Counted from the first letter of the stretch, positions 50,690-60,166 are shown. The stretch is DNA of 64,000 bases from Achromobacter agilis (GCF_900496965.1 NZ_UFQB01000027.1:1-64000); one strand, 5' to 3'. Notes: generated by a model not told the origin, from the sequence alone. Made by a program: numbers and translations.

Positions 50690-50758
50690 ACACATATGTG
50701 TCCCTATTTAAATATTTTTCTTTTAAATTAGGGACGCTATATTTTTCGCGGATAAAAT
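50690..50758 (+). promoter_or_regulatory. AT-rich regulatory region upstream of glutamate dehydrogenase
   Basis: A palindrome ACACATATGTGT (50690-50701) is followed by an imperfect inverted repeat TCCCTATTTAAA/TTTAAATTAGGGA (50701-50712 and 50722-50734), and by TATATT (50738-50743) and TAAAAT (50753-50758) as possible -10 boxes. This is one of the most AT-rich patches in the window and is probably a regulated promoter. Confidence 0.45.
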
Positions 50759-50786
50759 GGCGCAACTTAGTCAGGAGAGCGTGCTC

Positions 50787-52076
50787 ATGTCTCAAACTCC
50801 CACCCATGCCTTGCCGTCGTATCTGAATGCCGAGGAACTCGGCCCCTGGGGTAATTACCTGCAACAAGTCGATCGGGTTACCCCGTATCTCGGTTCTCTG
50901 GCGCGGTGGGTTGAAACCCTGAAGCGTCCGAAGCGTTCGCTGATCGTCGACGTGCCGATCGAGCTCGACAACGGCAGCATCGCGCACTTCGAGGGCTACC
51001 GCGTCCAGCACAACACCTCGCGCGGCCCCGGCAAGGGCGGCGTGCGTTTCCACCAGGATGTCACGCTGTCCGAAGTGATGGCGCTGGCGGCCTGGATGTC
51101 GATCAAGAACGCCGCGGTGAACCTGCCCTACGGCGGCGCCAAGGGCGGCGTGCGCGTCGATCCGCGCAAGCTGTCGCAATCCGAACTCGAGCGCATGACG
51201 CGCCGCTACACCTCGGAAATCGGCGTCATCATCGGCCCGGCCAAAGACATTCCCGCTCCTGACGTGAACACCAACGCCCAGACCATGGCCTGGATGATGG
51301 ACACGTATTCCATGAACGAAGGCGCCACCGCCACCGGCGTGGTCACCGGCAAGCCGATCGCGCTGGGCGGCAGCCTGGGCCGGGTCGAAGCCACGGGCCG
51401 CGGCGTGTTCGTCGTGGGCTGCGAAGCCGCGCGGGACCTGAACATCGATGTGTCGAAGGCGCGCGTGATCGTGCAGGGCTTCGGCAACGTGGGCGGCACC
51501 GCCGCCCGCCTGTTCCATGAAGCGGGCGCCAAGGTCATCGCCGCGCAGGACCATACCGGCACCGTGCACAACGCCGAAGGCCTGGACGTGCACAAGCTGC
51601 TGTCGCATGTGTCGCAGCATGGCGGCGTGGGCGGCTTCTCCGGCGGCCAGGCCATGGACAAGGACGAGTTCTGGACGCTGGAAACCGAATTCCTGATCCC
51701 GGCCGCCCTGGAAAGCCAGATCACCGCCGCGAACGCTCCCAAGGTGCGCGCGAAGATCGTGGTCGAAGGCGCCAACGGCCCGACGACGCCGGAGGCGGAC
51801 GACATCCTGGCCGAGCACGGCGTGTACGTCGTGCCGGACGTGCTGGCCAATGCCGGCGGCGTGACGGTCAGCTATTTCGAATGGGTGCAGGACTTCTCCA
51901 GCTTCTTCTGGAGCGAGGACGAGATCAACCAGCGCCTGGAGCGCCTCATGCGCGAAGCCTATGCGGCGGTGTCGCAAGTGGCCCGCGAGCACAAGGTCAC
52001 CCTGCGCACGGCGGCGTTCATCGTTGCTTGCACGCGGATCCTGCAGGCGCGCCAGGTGCGCGGCCTCTATCCGTGA
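50787..52076 (+). CDS. Glutamate dehydrogenase (Glu/Leu/Phe/Val family)
   Basis: The 429-residue enzyme interconverts glutamate and 2-oxoglutarate plus ammonia. It shows [20 protein letters not shown], the catalytic Lys region [15 protein letters not shown] and a Rossmann motif [14 protein letters not shown]. The start is ATG 50787 because CAGGAG lies 9-10 bp upstream; an ATG ten codons earlier has no ribosome site. The position after hutG, which yields glutamate, is suggestive. Confidence 0.93.
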   Translation: MSQTPTHALPSYLNAEELGPWGNYLQQVDRVTPYLGSLARWVETLKRPKRSLIVDVPIELDNGSIAHFEGYRVQHNTSRGPGKGGVRFHQDVTLSEVMALAAWMSIKNAAVNLPYGGAKGGVRVDPRKLSQSELERMTRRYTSEIGVIIGPAKDIPAPDVNTNAQTMAWMMDTYSMNEGATATGVVTGKPIALGGSLGRVEATGRGVFVVGCEAARDLNIDVSKARVIVQGFGNVGGTAARLFHEAGAKVIAAQDHTGTVHNAEGLDVHKLLSHVSQHGGVGGFSGGQAMDKDEFWTLETEFLIPAALESQITAANAPKVRAKIVVEGANGPTTPEADDILAEHGVYVVPDVLANAGGVTVSYFEWVQDFSSFFWSEDEINQRLERLMREAYAAVSQVAREHKVTLRTAAFIVACTRILQARQVRGLYP

Positions 52077-52131
52077 TTCCGATACGGCGGCGCGTTTCCG
52101 ACGCGTCGCCGAGGAAGGCAGGAGACAAAAC

Positions 52132-52160
52132 GAAAATCGCCCCACAAGGGGCGATTTTCA
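52132..52160 (+). terminator. Intrinsic terminator after glutamate dehydrogenase
   Basis: A perfect 12-bp stem GAAAATCGCCCC/GGGGCGATTTTC (52132-52143 and 52148-52159) with loop ACAA; the T-run is part of the stem. Confidence 0.85.
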
Positions 52161-52417
52161 TTGGCGGTGCCGGCGGGAGAGGCTAGGCGGGCAGACGCGG
52201 CACAGGAACATTGCAGCCATGCGTGCGCAGCGGTTTTTTTGCGGCGTGTCGGCCCGGCGCCACAATACGCCCGGAATTTCGCGGTTAGGGAATATCCGGT
52301 CTTGTTTTTCACGGATTGACACATTGCGTCCCTAGAATCCCTTCTTGCCATGTGCCGGGCGCGCCGCCCGCGATGCGAGCCAACCGGCCATGTCTGTTCA
52401 ATCAACGGGAATTTGCA
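52161..52417 (+). other. Porin upstream region without a gene
   Basis: No ORF or RNA gene is seen. The stretch contains a T-run (52233-52239) and a TTGACA near 52316 that lacks a well-spaced -10 box (TAGAAT follows too closely). The porin promoter probably lies here but cannot be fixed. Confidence 0.4.
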
Positions 52418-53527
52418 ATGAAAAAGACTTTGTTCGCCACCGCCATTCTGGCCACGTTCGGCGCAGCGGCGCAGGCGGAAACCTCGGTGACGCTGTACGG
52501 CCTGATCGATACCGGCGTGGGCTATCAGCGCATCAAGGGCGACAACTACCATGAATCCAAGGTAGGTATGGTCAACGGCGTTTCCAGCGGTTCGCGTTGG
52601 GGCCTGCGCGGCGCAGAAGACCTGGGCGACGGCCTGAGCGCCGTGTTCACGCTGGAAAGCGGCTTTAATTCGGCCAACGGCCAATCGGGCCAGAGCAGCC
52701 GCCTGTTCGGCCGCCAGGCCACCATCGGCCTGAAGAGCAATTCGTGGGGCCTGCTGGAGCTGGGCCGCCAGACCAACATCGCGTCGAAGTACTTCGCCGC
52801 GATCGATCCGTTCGGCGGCAGCTACGGCCAGGCCAACGTGGGCGTGGCCTTCAGCGCCGCCAACACGGTCCGCTACGACAACATGGTGCAGTACTCGACC
52901 CCGTCGTTCAGCGGCGTACAGTTCGGCATCGGCTATTCGTTCAACGCCGCCGACACGACCGCTGCGCAGACCGGCTTCAGGACGGCCGACAACACGCGCG
53001 CCATCACGACCGGCCTGCGCTATGTGAGCGGCCCGGTGAACGTCGCCGTGACCTACGACCAGCTCAATCCCGCGAACCAGCTGGGCACGGACGCCACGCC
53101 GAAGTCGTGGATGGTTGGAGGTTCCTATGACTTCGAAGTGCTGAAGCTGGCGCTGGCCTACGGCCAGACCCGCGACGGCTGGTTCACGGGCCAGGGCGCC
53201 AACGCCTTCGGCAGCGGCAGCCCCGAAGCCAAGGGCTTCGGCACCAACGTGGCGGTTTCGGGTTTCAAGGCCAGCTCGTACCTGGTCGGCCTGAGCGTGC
53301 CGCTCGGCGGCGCCAGCAACATCCTGGCCTCGTGGCAGCGCGCCGATCCGGACAGCGATGCCTTGACCGGCGACGACGCCACCATGAACGTCTATAGCCT
53401 GGGCTATACCTACAACCTGTCCAAGCGCACCAACCTGTACGCCTTGGGTTCGTACGCCACCAACTTCGCGTTCACCGATGGCGTGAAGAGCACCGTGGCC
53501 ATGGTGGGTATTCGCCACCGCTTCTAA
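52418..53527 (+). CDS. Gram-negative general porin
   Basis: The 369-residue outer-membrane protein has a signal peptide (MKKTLFATAILATFGAAAQA, cleavage before ETSV) and the betaproteobacterial porin pattern: SVTLYGLIDTGVGY first strand, SRWGLRGAEDLGDGL, GRQATIGL, and a C-terminal strand ending VGIRHRF with terminal Phe for BAM recognition. It should form a 16-strand trimeric channel. ATG at 52418 is chosen at the signal peptide. Confidence 0.95.
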   Translation: MKKTLFATAILATFGAAAQAETSVTLYGLIDTGVGYQRIKGDNYHESKVGMVNGVSSGSRWGLRGAEDLGDGLSAVFTLESGFNSANGQSGQSSRLFGRQATIGLKSNSWGLLELGRQTNIASKYFAAIDPFGGSYGQANVGVAFSAANTVRYDNMVQYSTPSFSGVQFGIGYSFNAADTTAAQTGFRTADNTRAITTGLRYVSGPVNVAVTYDQLNPANQLGTDATPKSWMVGGSYDFEVLKLALAYGQTRDGWFTGQGANAFGSGSPEAKGFGTNVAVSGFKASSYLVGLSVPLGGASNILASWQRADPDSDALTGDDATMNVYSLGYTYNLSKRTNLYALGSYATNFAFTDGVKSTVAMVGIRHRF

Positions 53528-53542
53528 AGCGCCGGCATGAGC

Positions 53543-53570
53543 GGGCGGCGCGCAGGCGCCGCCCCTTGCG
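53543..53570 (+). terminator. Possible terminator after the porin gene
   Basis: GGGCGGCG/CGCCGCCC (53543-53550 and 53557-53564) forms an 8-bp GC stem, but only CCTTG follows, so it is a weak candidate. Confidence 0.3.
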
Positions 53571-53709
53571 CCGAGCCGCGGTTGCACTGAGCGGACTGGA
53601 CGTCTTACCCGGCCACAGACGCGAAAAAGGCGGCCACCTCCCTAGCTCCACTCCCAGTCCGCTCACCCGAACCCCGGCCCCGTCCAGGTCTTGCGCCTGC
53701 CGGGGACCC

Positions 53710-54528
53710 TCAAGGCTGGGGCAGCAATTCCGGCTTGAGTATTCCGCGCAGATCCGCGTAGGAAATACTCAGTTCGGGTTCGCCATGCGAGTACGGCGCG
53801 ATCGAATAGGCGTCGTACTTAACCACGATGCCGTCGCGCGTGAGCGCGAAATTGTCGCTTTCCTGGAACGGCCACATCTTGCCGTAGGCCGCCGGATCGC
53901 GGCGCGCATCGGGGTTCTGCTCCAGCCATTTGGCGTGCGCGCGTTGCAGCGCGGCGACGTACTGCGGGCGCCGGCCCGGAATCAGGGCTTCGTCCAGGCT
54001 CATCACGCGGCCACGGCTGCGCTCCCAGTTCAGGTATTGGGTGGCGGGGATGCCGTGCGCGGCTCCGGTCAGGAACTGCTCGGTATGCAGTTCTATCGAA
54101 ACGACATCGCCCACCGTGTCCTTTACGTTTGCCTTGAAGTACGTGGCATCGCGCGGGCGGGCGGTGGACCAGAAGTACTGCGTATATTCGGACAGCGTGT
54201 CATAGGGGCCGCGGCGGTTGGCGTCGGTGCCGGTCATGTAGGCCAGCACGTGATCCACCAGGGCCGTCAGCTTGGGGATGCCCGGAAACGCCACGCTGTC
54301 GATCTCGATGCGGGGGCAGTCGCCTTCGCAACCGGGCTTGTTCGACGCCCATTTGATGCGTTCGGTGGAAAGATCGCCGACCTGCTCGGGCGTGGCGTTC
54401 GCGGGCGCCGGTTGCGAGGCGAGGGTGATATCCGCCGGCGGCGTGCTGCCGCAGCCGGCCAGCGCCAAGACGGCTGCGCCCAGGATAAGACCGCCAATCG
54501 CGCCTTGCGGCGTGAAACTGCGACGCAT
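53710..54528 (-). CDS. RsiV-like (DUF3298/DUF4163) lipoprotein
   Basis: The 272-residue protein has a lipoprotein signal peptide with lipobox LAGC (Cys about 26). The body resembles the extracellular domain of RsiV/DUF3298 proteins: SEYTQYFWS, VVSIELHTEQFLTGAAHG and the C-terminal YSHGEPELSISYADL. In RsiV of Bacillus this domain binds lysozyme; no sigma factor is nearby here, so that role is only a possibility. It lies 33 bp after the lipoate ligase gene. Confidence 0.8.
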   Translation of the reverse strand: MRRSFTPQGAIGGLILGAAVLALAGCGSTPPADITLASQPAPANATPEQVGDLSTERIKWASNKPGCEGDCPRIEIDSVAFPGIPKLTALVDHVLAYMTGTDANRRGPYDTLSEYTQYFWSTARPRDATYFKANVKDTVGDVVSIELHTEQFLTGAAHGIPATQYLNWERSRGRVMSLDEALIPGRRPQYVAALQRAHAKWLEQNPDARRDPAAYGKMWPFQESDNFALTRDGIVVKYDAYSIAPYSHGEPELSISYADLRGILKPELLPQP

Positions 54529-54561
54529 TGAACTACCTCCAGAAAATCAGGGCATGGCCGG

Positions 54562-55338
54562 TCAAGGGACGACGCCCGTCCATTCCGGCGTGGAGAACTT
54601 TTCGACGGCCTGCGCTTGCGCGAGCGCCAGCGTGCTGCTGCCTACCTGCCCGGGAGTGAGACGATGCAGCCCGGCAAAAGTTTCCACCATGCGGTCGATG
54701 ATGACTTCGCGCGCCAGCCCCGTTTGCGTGCGCAGCGGGTCGACACGCTTCTTCGCGCTGGTGGTGCCCTTGTCCGACAGTTTCTCGCGGCCGATGCGCA
54801 GCACTTCCACCATTTTATCGGCGTCGATGTCATAAGACATCGTTACGTGGTGCAGCACCGCGCCCGAGCGGCGGGCCTGGGCCGCGCCGCCGATCTTGCC
54901 GATGTCCGAGGCGATGTCGTTCAGCGGCTGGTACCAGGCCTTGATCCCCAGCCCCTGCAGCGCGGTCAGGACCCAGGCATCGAGGAAGGCATAGGATTCC
55001 TGGAAGCTCATGCCGTGCACCAGCGCCTGCGGGACGCTGAGCGAATAGGTGATGGAATTGCCGGGTTCGATGAACATGGCGCCGCCGCCGCTGACGCGGC
55101 GCACGACCTCGATGCCGTGGCGGCGCGCGCCTTCGGGATCGACTTCGTTCTTCAGCGATTGGAAGCGGCCGATCACCACGGCAGGCGCGGACCATTCCCA
55201 GATGCGCAGGGTCGGGGGACGCTGGCCGGCGCCGACTTCGTCTGTGATGACGGCATCCAGCGCCATGTGCAGCGAGGGCGCTTGCGGGCCCTCGTGGATC
55301 AGTTCCCAGTTGTAGTCATTCCAGTCGGTGCGCGTCAT
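54562..55338 (-). CDS. Lipoate--protein ligase family protein (catalytic domain only)
   Basis: The 258-residue protein has the BPL/LplA catalytic fold with VVRRVSGGGAMFIEPGN and the likely catalytic Lys in SDIGKIGGAAQARR. It lacks the C-terminal accessory domain of Escherichia coli LplA. That domain is encoded just upstream as a separate protein, with a 4-bp overlap. Lipoyl or octanoyl attachment to a carrier protein is likely. Confidence 0.88.
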   Translation of the reverse strand: MTRTDWNDYNWELIHEGPQAPSLHMALDAVITDEVGAGQRPPTLRIWEWSAPAVVIGRFQSLKNEVDPEGARRHGIEVVRRVSGGGAMFIEPGNSITYSLSVPQALVHGMSFQESYAFLDAWVLTALQGLGIKAWYQPLNDIASDIGKIGGAAQARRSGAVLHHVTMSYDIDADKMVEVLRIGREKLSDKGTTSAKKRVDPLRTQTGLAREVIIDRMVETFAGLHRLTPGQVGSSTLALAQAQAVEKFSTPEWTGVVP

Positions 55339-55610
55339 GCCAGCGCTCTCCGCAGCACCACGGCGACGGACTCCGCCGTGAAGCCGAACATCTCGGCGTC
55401 GGCGGGCAGGGCGGATTGCACGGCCACCGCCAGTTCGAGCTCGCCGGAATCGGCAGGCATGCCGTTCACGCCGCGGTTGATGGCTTCGAGCGCTTCCGGT
55501 GGCTCGAGAAAGAAGTCGCCGCTGATGCGCACATCGGCCAGGCGGCCGTCACGCACTTCCAGATCCGCGACGACCAGTTTGCCGCCGGGGACTTTATATT
55601 CGCCATGCAT
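55335..55610 (-). CDS. Lipoate--protein ligase C-terminal-like accessory protein
   Basis: This 91-residue protein (MHGEYKVPGGKLVVADLEVR) resembles the small C-terminal domain of LplA, known as a separate subunit in archaeal bipartite ligases. Its stop overlaps the start of the ligase gene, so the two probably form a complex. AGGAG precedes ATG at 55610; an outer start five codons earlier overlaps that site. Confidence 0.8.
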   Translation of the reverse strand: MHGEYKVPGGKLVVADLEVRDGRLADVRISGDFFLEPPEALEAINRGVNGMPADSGELELAVAVQSALPADAEMFGFTAESVAVVLRRALA

Positions 55611-55645
55611 GGGCGCTCCTTGCAAAATCCAAATCGGTAAAAGGG

Positions 55646-56110
55646 CTACAGGCTGAGCTTCATGCCGTCGTGGCTGGCCTTGAAGCCCAGGCTTTCATAG
55701 AACCTGCGGGCGTCGGGGCGGGCGCGATCGGTGGTCAGCTGCACCAGCCCGCAACCCTGGATGCGGCACTGCTCGATCGCCCATTCGAACATGGCGCGCC
55801 CCAGGCCGGCGCCGCGCGACGACGAGGCGATGCGCACGCTCTCGATCTGTCCGCGCCACTGGCCCAGCCGCGACAGGCCGGGTATGAACGATAACTGCAA
55901 ACAGCCCACCAGGCGCGAACCCTGTTCGACCACCGCCAGGAACTGGTTGGAATCCTGCGCGATAGCGGCAAAGCCGGCGGTATAGCGCGGGTCGAGGGGA
56001 AGGGAGGGGTTTTCACGCGTTGCACCCAGTTCATCGTCGGCCAGCAGCGCGACGATGCCGGGCAGGTCTCCCAGGCGCGCGCGGCGGAACACCAGTTGCG
56101 GGTCGGGCAT
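55646..56110 (-). CDS. GNAT family N-acetyltransferase
   Basis: The 154-residue protein has the acetyl-CoA motif IASSSRGAGLGRAMFEWAIE and the C-terminal ARRFYESLGFKASHDGMKL typical of GNAT enzymes. The substrate is unknown. It lies 12 bp after the GST gene and 35 bp before the lipoate-ligase pair on the same strand. Confidence 0.88.
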   Translation of the reverse strand: MPDPQLVFRRARLGDLPGIVALLADDELGATRENPSLPLDPRYTAGFAAIAQDSNQFLAVVEQGSRLVGCLQLSFIPGLSRLGQWRGQIESVRIASSSRGAGLGRAMFEWAIEQCRIQGCGLVQLTTDRARPDARRFYESLGFKASHDGMKLSL

Positions 56111-56122
56111 GGCGGCTCCTTT

Positions 56123-56824
56123 TCAGCGGGCGGTGTTCTGCGCGGTCTGGCCGAACAGGATGCGGCGCGACGCTTCATCGCTGACGGACGGGGCCGTGTT
56201 GATGGTGTCGGCCAGCGCGTAGGCGCGGCGGGTGGCGGGCCGGGCGGCGATCGCGTCGAACCAGCGTTTCAAGTGCGGGAAGTCGTTCAGGTCCTGGCCC
56301 TGCTTGGCGTGCGGCACGATCCAGGGATAGGCCGCCATGTCGGCGATCGAATAGTCGCCGGCCACGAACTCGCGGTCCGCCAGGCGCTTGTCCAGCACAC
56401 CGTACAGGCGGTTGGTTTCCTTGACATAGCGTTCGATGGCGTAGGGCAGGCGCTCGGGGGCGTAGCCCGAGAAATGGTGGTTCTGGCCGGCCATGGGGCC
56501 CAGGCCGCCCATCTGCCAGAAGAGCCATTGCGAGACTTCCGCGCGGCCGCGCAGGTCCGTGGGCAGGAAGCGGCCGGTTTTTTCGGCGAGATAGAGCAGG
56601 ATGGCGCCCGACTCGAACAGGGGGATCGGCGCGCCGCCGCCGGCGGGCGCCTGGTCCACGATGGCGGGGATGCGGTTGTTCGGCGCAATGGCAAGGAACT
56701 CGGGCTTGAATTGGTCGCCGCGGCTGATGTTCACCGGGTGGATCTTGTAGGGCAGGCCGGTTTCTTCGAGGAACAGCGTGATCTTGTGGCCGTTGGGGGT
56801 GGTCCAGTAATAGAGATCGATCAT
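56123..56824 (-). CDS. Glutathione S-transferase family protein
   Basis: The 233-residue protein has the thioredoxin-like N-terminal domain (LYYWTTPNGHKITLFLEETG, NNRIPAIVD, LFESGAILLYLAE) and a helical C-terminal domain (DREFVAGDYSIADMAAYPWI). It resembles the YfcG/YghU nu-class, which can act as disulfide reductases with glutathione. ATG at 56824; the frame is open far upstream only as a shadow of the EamA gene. Confidence 0.92.
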   Translation of the reverse strand: MIDLYYWTTPNGHKITLFLEETGLPYKIHPVNISRGDQFKPEFLAIAPNNRIPAIVDQAPAGGGAPIPLFESGAILLYLAEKTGRFLPTDLRGRAEVSQWLFWQMGGLGPMAGQNHHFSGYAPERLPYAIERYVKETNRLYGVLDKRLADREFVAGDYSIADMAAYPWIVPHAKQGQDLNDFPHLKRWFDAIAARPATRRAYALADTINTAPSVSDEASRRILFGQTAQNTAR

Positions 56825-56952
56825 GGGGATGTCCTGGTCATGGCGCCGGCGGCGGCCGGCGTTTGGAACGGCCATGATAGCGGGGCATCGCCGGCGCAGG
56901 CCCGAATAACCGGGGGATGGGTACGGGTTTGCCCCCGGCCGGGCCTGCGGCG

Positions 56953-57858
56953 TCAGGCCGCGCCAGGGCGTGCGCGGCCCGGCAGCCGCCAGGTCCAGTT
57001 CAGGCTGACGCCCGCGGCCGCCAGGAAAATCATGGCTACGCCGGTGACCTGCGCGGCGTCCATGCGATGCCCGTAGACCACGAAGTCCAGCATGATGGCA
57101 ACGGCGGGATAGATGAAGCTGAGCGCGGCGGTGGAGGTCGTGGGAAGCTTCTGGATGGCCGAGTACATCAGGATGTACATCAGGCAGGTGTGGATCAGGC
57201 CGAGGGCGGCCAGATAACCCCATTGCAGGGGCGCCGCGGGCAGGGCGCCGAAGTCCGCCATGGGCAGGAGCATGACGGCGCCCAGCGTGACCTGCACCAG
57301 CGCCAGCACCTGGGGCGGGATAGCCTTCAGCCGCTTGACGATGACGGCGGTCACGCCATAGAGCGCCGCCGCGCCCAGGCCCAGCATCAGCCCGGACAGG
57401 TAGGCGCTGCCGCCCGCGCCGGCCGTATCGGTCAGGCGCAGCACCAGCATCAATCCGGCGAAGGCGATGACCGACCAGGCCAGCTTGCCCCGCGTCGGGC
57501 GTTCGCCCAGGAACAGTACGCCCAGGCCGATGAGGAAGAACGGCTGAACGTTGTAGACCGCGGTGGCCAGCGAGATGGAGGCCAGCCGGTAGGCGGAAAA
57601 CAGCAGCACCCAATTCAGCACCAGCGCGGCGCCGGCGACGAGCGCCAATCCCAGTGTCCTGGCGGTGAACAGGCCGGGCTTGAGCAGTCCGCGCATCCAG
57701 CAGTACACGAACAGAGAGGCGGCGCCGAAGACGCAGCGGAAGAAGACGACGTTCCAGGCGCTTTGGCCGGATTCCAGCACGAAGACGCCCAGCGTGCCCG
57801 ACAGGGTCATTGCGGCCGCCATTTGCACCAGGCCGGTGCGTTCTGATGAGGGGTTCAT
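56953..57858 (-). CDS. EamA/DMT family transporter
   Basis: The 301-residue protein has ten predicted membrane segments in two EamA repeats, including VLGVLFLGERPTRGKLAWSV-like elements near the middle. It probably exports a metabolite or amino acid. It is divergent from an Lrp-type regulator, which is its likely regulator. Confidence 0.9.
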   Translation of the reverse strand: MNPSSERTGLVQMAAAMTLSGTLGVFVLESGQSAWNVVFFRCVFGAASLFVYCWMRGLLKPGLFTARTLGLALVAGAALVLNWVLLFSAYRLASISLATAVYNVQPFFLIGLGVLFLGERPTRGKLAWSVIAFAGLMLVLRLTDTAGAGGSAYLSGLMLGLGAAALYGVTAVIVKRLKAIPPQVLALVQVTLGAVMLLPMADFGALPAAPLQWGYLAALGLIHTCLMYILMYSAIQKLPTTSTAALSFIYPAVAIMLDFVVYGHRMDAAQVTGVAMIFLAAAGVSLNWTWRLPGRARPGAA

Positions 57859-57982
57859 GAGGGTTCTCCAGGAGGCGTCGTGGCCTCGATGCGCGATGGA
57901 GAAATTATCCCAGGCAGATAAAGCTGGTTATATGATATTGATGCGGTCAATCGATCATGAAACCTTTGTTTAGGTGGAATTT

Positions 57983-58450
57983 ATGCAAAACGACCTAAAG
58001 ATTGAAAGCCCCGTATTGGATGGCATCGACCGCCGCCTGGTGGAGACGCTTTCCGCCAATGCGCGCACCACCACCGCCGACCTCGCGCGCCAGGTGGGGA
58101 TGTCCGCGCCCAGCGTGGCGGACCGCCTGCGGCGGTTGGAGGAGTCGGGGGTGATCCGGGCCTACACCCTGGACGTGGATCCGGTGGCGCTGGGATACAC
58201 GCTGGAGGCCATCGTGCGCATCCGGCCCTTGCCGGGCCAACTGCGCCACGTGGAAGGGCTGATCCAGGAGATTCCGGAGTTCGTGGAATGCGACAAGGTG
58301 ACGGGCGATGACTGCTTCATCGCCCGGGTGGTGCTGCGTTCGATCTCGCATCTGGACGGCATCCTGGAGCGCGTGACCGAATTCGCCGAAACGAACACCG
58401 CGATCGTCAAGGCGCACACCGTGCGACGGCGCCTGCCGCCGCTGCGCTAG
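57983..58450 (+). CDS. Lrp/AsnC family transcriptional regulator
   Basis: The 155-residue protein has an N-terminal HTH (TTADLARQVGMSAPSVADRL) and a C-terminal RAM ligand domain (EFVECDKVTGDDCFIARVVL). It probably senses an amino acid and controls the divergent EamA exporter through the 124-bp AT-richer spacer. ATG at 57983 is preferred over a GTG three codons upstream that overlaps the ribosome site. Confidence 0.92.
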   Translation: MQNDLKIESPVLDGIDRRLVETLSANARTTTADLARQVGMSAPSVADRLRRLEESGVIRAYTLDVDPVALGYTLEAIVRIRPLPGQLRHVEGLIQEIPEFVECDKVTGDDCFIARVVLRSISHLDGILERVTEFAETNTAIVKAHTVRRRLPPLR

Positions 58451-58455
58451 CGGAT

Positions 58456-58947
58456 TCAGACCGGCGCGGATAGCGCCGCTTCGACGTCGTCCTTGAGGCT
58501 CGCGGGGGTGTCGGTGGGCGCGTAGCGCTTGATGACCCGGCCGTCGCGGCCGACCAGGAACTTGGTGAAGTTCCACTTGATGCCCTCGGTGCCGAACACG
58601 CCGGGCTTTTCGCCCTTGAGCCAGCGATACAGCGGATGGGCGTCGTTGCCGTTGACGTCGATCTTCGCGTACAGCGGGAAGGTGACGTCGTACTGCGTGC
58701 TGCAGAAATTCCGGATCTCGGCCTCGTCGCCGGGCTCCTGGTGGCCGAACTGGTCGCAGGGAAAGCCGAGCACGGCCAGCCCGTCGTCGCGGTACGAGCG
58801 GTATAGCGTTTCAAGGCCCGCATACTGCGGCGTGAAACCGCATTTGGAGGCCACGTTCACCACCAGCAGCACACGGCCGCGGTAGGTGTCCAGGGACTGT
58901 TCCGCGCCGTCGATGCCACGGGCGGAGAAATCGTAGATCGTGCTCAT
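58456..58947 (-). CDS. Glutathione peroxidase (Cys type)
   Basis: The 163-residue thioredoxin-fold enzyme has peroxidatic Cys36 in NVASKCGFTPQY, the resolving/active-site Gln segment LGFPCDQFGHQEPG and Trp in IKWNFTKFLVG. It reduces peroxides with thioredoxin or glutathione. It converges on the Lrp gene with a 5-bp gap and no terminator visible. Confidence 0.94.
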   Translation of the reverse strand: MSTIYDFSARGIDGAEQSLDTYRGRVLLVVNVASKCGFTPQYAGLETLYRSYRDDGLAVLGFPCDQFGHQEPGDEAEIRNFCSTQYDVTFPLYAKIDVNGNDAHPLYRWLKGEKPGVFGTEGIKWNFTKFLVGRDGRVIKRYAPTDTPASLKDDVEAALSAPV

Positions 58948-58963
58948 GCAGGGCTCCCGCCGG

Positions 58964-60166
58964 TCAGGCTTCGGAACGCGAGGGCGTCAGCGCGCCGGCT
59001 TGTTCGGGGAGTGTAGCCCCGGCATGGCGGCCGTAGTAGCGCGTTCCCCACAGCGTCAGCAGCAGGACGGCGAGAGTGATGGCCGCCGACATCCACGGCA
59101 GGTCCGTCAGCGGCAGGCCATTGCCCAGCGCCAGGCTGCCCAGCCACGCGCCGCCCGCGTTGCCCAGGTTGAACGCGCCCTGGTTCAGCGTGGAGGCGAG
59201 GTTGGGCGCCTCGGCCGCCTGGTCCACGATGAACGTCTGCAGCAGCGGCACCACGGCAAAGCCCAGCACCCCCCAGACGAAAACCGTGAGCAGCATCGGC
59301 ACCAGCGAGTGGATGGCCTGGCTCAGCGCCAGGAAGACCAGCAGCAGGCCGATGAAGATGCGGCGTAGCGATACCTCGAGATTGCGGTCGCCCAGCTTGC
59401 CGCCCAGGGTGCTGCCGACGGTCAGCGCCACGCCGAAGAGCAGCAGCACGCCGGTGACGCCGCGCTCGGACACGCCCGTCACTTCACGCAGAAGGGGCGC
59501 GATATAGGTCAGGACGCAGAACAGCGCGGCGGACGCGAGCACGCTGGCGGCCAGGGGCCACACCACGCGCACGTCGCGCAGCACCTTGAACTCGCGCAGG
59601 ATGTTGCCGGGCTGCATCGGGATGCGGGAAGGCAGCCAGGCCGCCAAGGCGGCGACGGCCACCAGCCCGATCCCGCTGACCACCCAGAACGTGGAACGCC
59701 AGCCCGCCACCTGGCCCAGCGCGGTGCCCAGCGGCACGCCCAGCACGTTGGCGAGCGTGAGCCCGGTGAACATCAGCGCGATGGCGCTTGCGCGCTGGTT
59801 GCGCGGTACCAGGTCCGCGGCCACCACCGCGCCCAGGCCGAAGAAGGCGCCATGGCAGAACGCGGTGAATACCCGGGCTGCCATGAGCAGCCCGTAGCTG
59901 GGCGCCAGCGCGCAGAGCAGATTGCCCAGGACGAAGGTGCTGGCTAGGCCGATCAGCGCGGCCTTGCGCGGCAGCTTCGCGGTGACGATGGCCATGATGG
60001 GGGCGCCGATGACGACGCCCATGGCGTAGCCGGTGATCAGCAGGCCCGCGATGTCGATCCCGACGTGCAGATCTTCGGCGACGTTGGGCAGCAGGCCCAT
60101 GATGACGAACTCGCTGGTGCCGATGCCGAAAGCGGCGGCGGCCAGCGCGATAAGGTGCAGGGGCAT
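58964..60166 (-). CDS. MFS transporter, drug:H+ antiporter-like (AraJ type)
   Basis: The 400-residue protein has twelve membrane segments and the motifs GIGTSEFVIMGLLPNVAEDL and GYAMGVVIGAPIMAIVTAKL (motif A region). It likely exports a sugar, drug or metabolite. ATG at 60166 (MPLHL) is used; a TTG three codons upstream is weaker. Confidence 0.92.
   Translation of the reverse strand: MPLHLIALAAAAFGIGTSEFVIMGLLPNVAEDLHVGIDIAGLLITGYAMGVVIGAPIMAIVTAKLPRKAALIGLASTFVLGNLLCALAPSYGLLMAARVFTAFCHGAFFGLGAVVAADLVPRNQRASAIALMFTGLTLANVLGVPLGTALGQVAGWRSTFWVVSGIGLVAVAALAAWLPSRIPMQPGNILREFKVLRDVRVVWPLAASVLASAALFCVLTYIAPLLREVTGVSERGVTGVLLLFGVALTVGSTLGGKLGDRNLEVSLRRIFIGLLLVFLALSQAIHSLVPMLLTVFVWGVLGFAVVPLLQTFIVDQAAEAPNLASTLNQGAFNLGNAGGAWLGSLALGNGLPLTDLPWMSAAITLAVLLLTLWGTRYYGRHAGATLPEQAGALTPSRSEA

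Noticed and set aside
52316-52345. TTGACA plus TAGAAT upstream of the porin as a promoter
   Set aside because: The boxes are only about 11 bp apart, too close for sigma-70.
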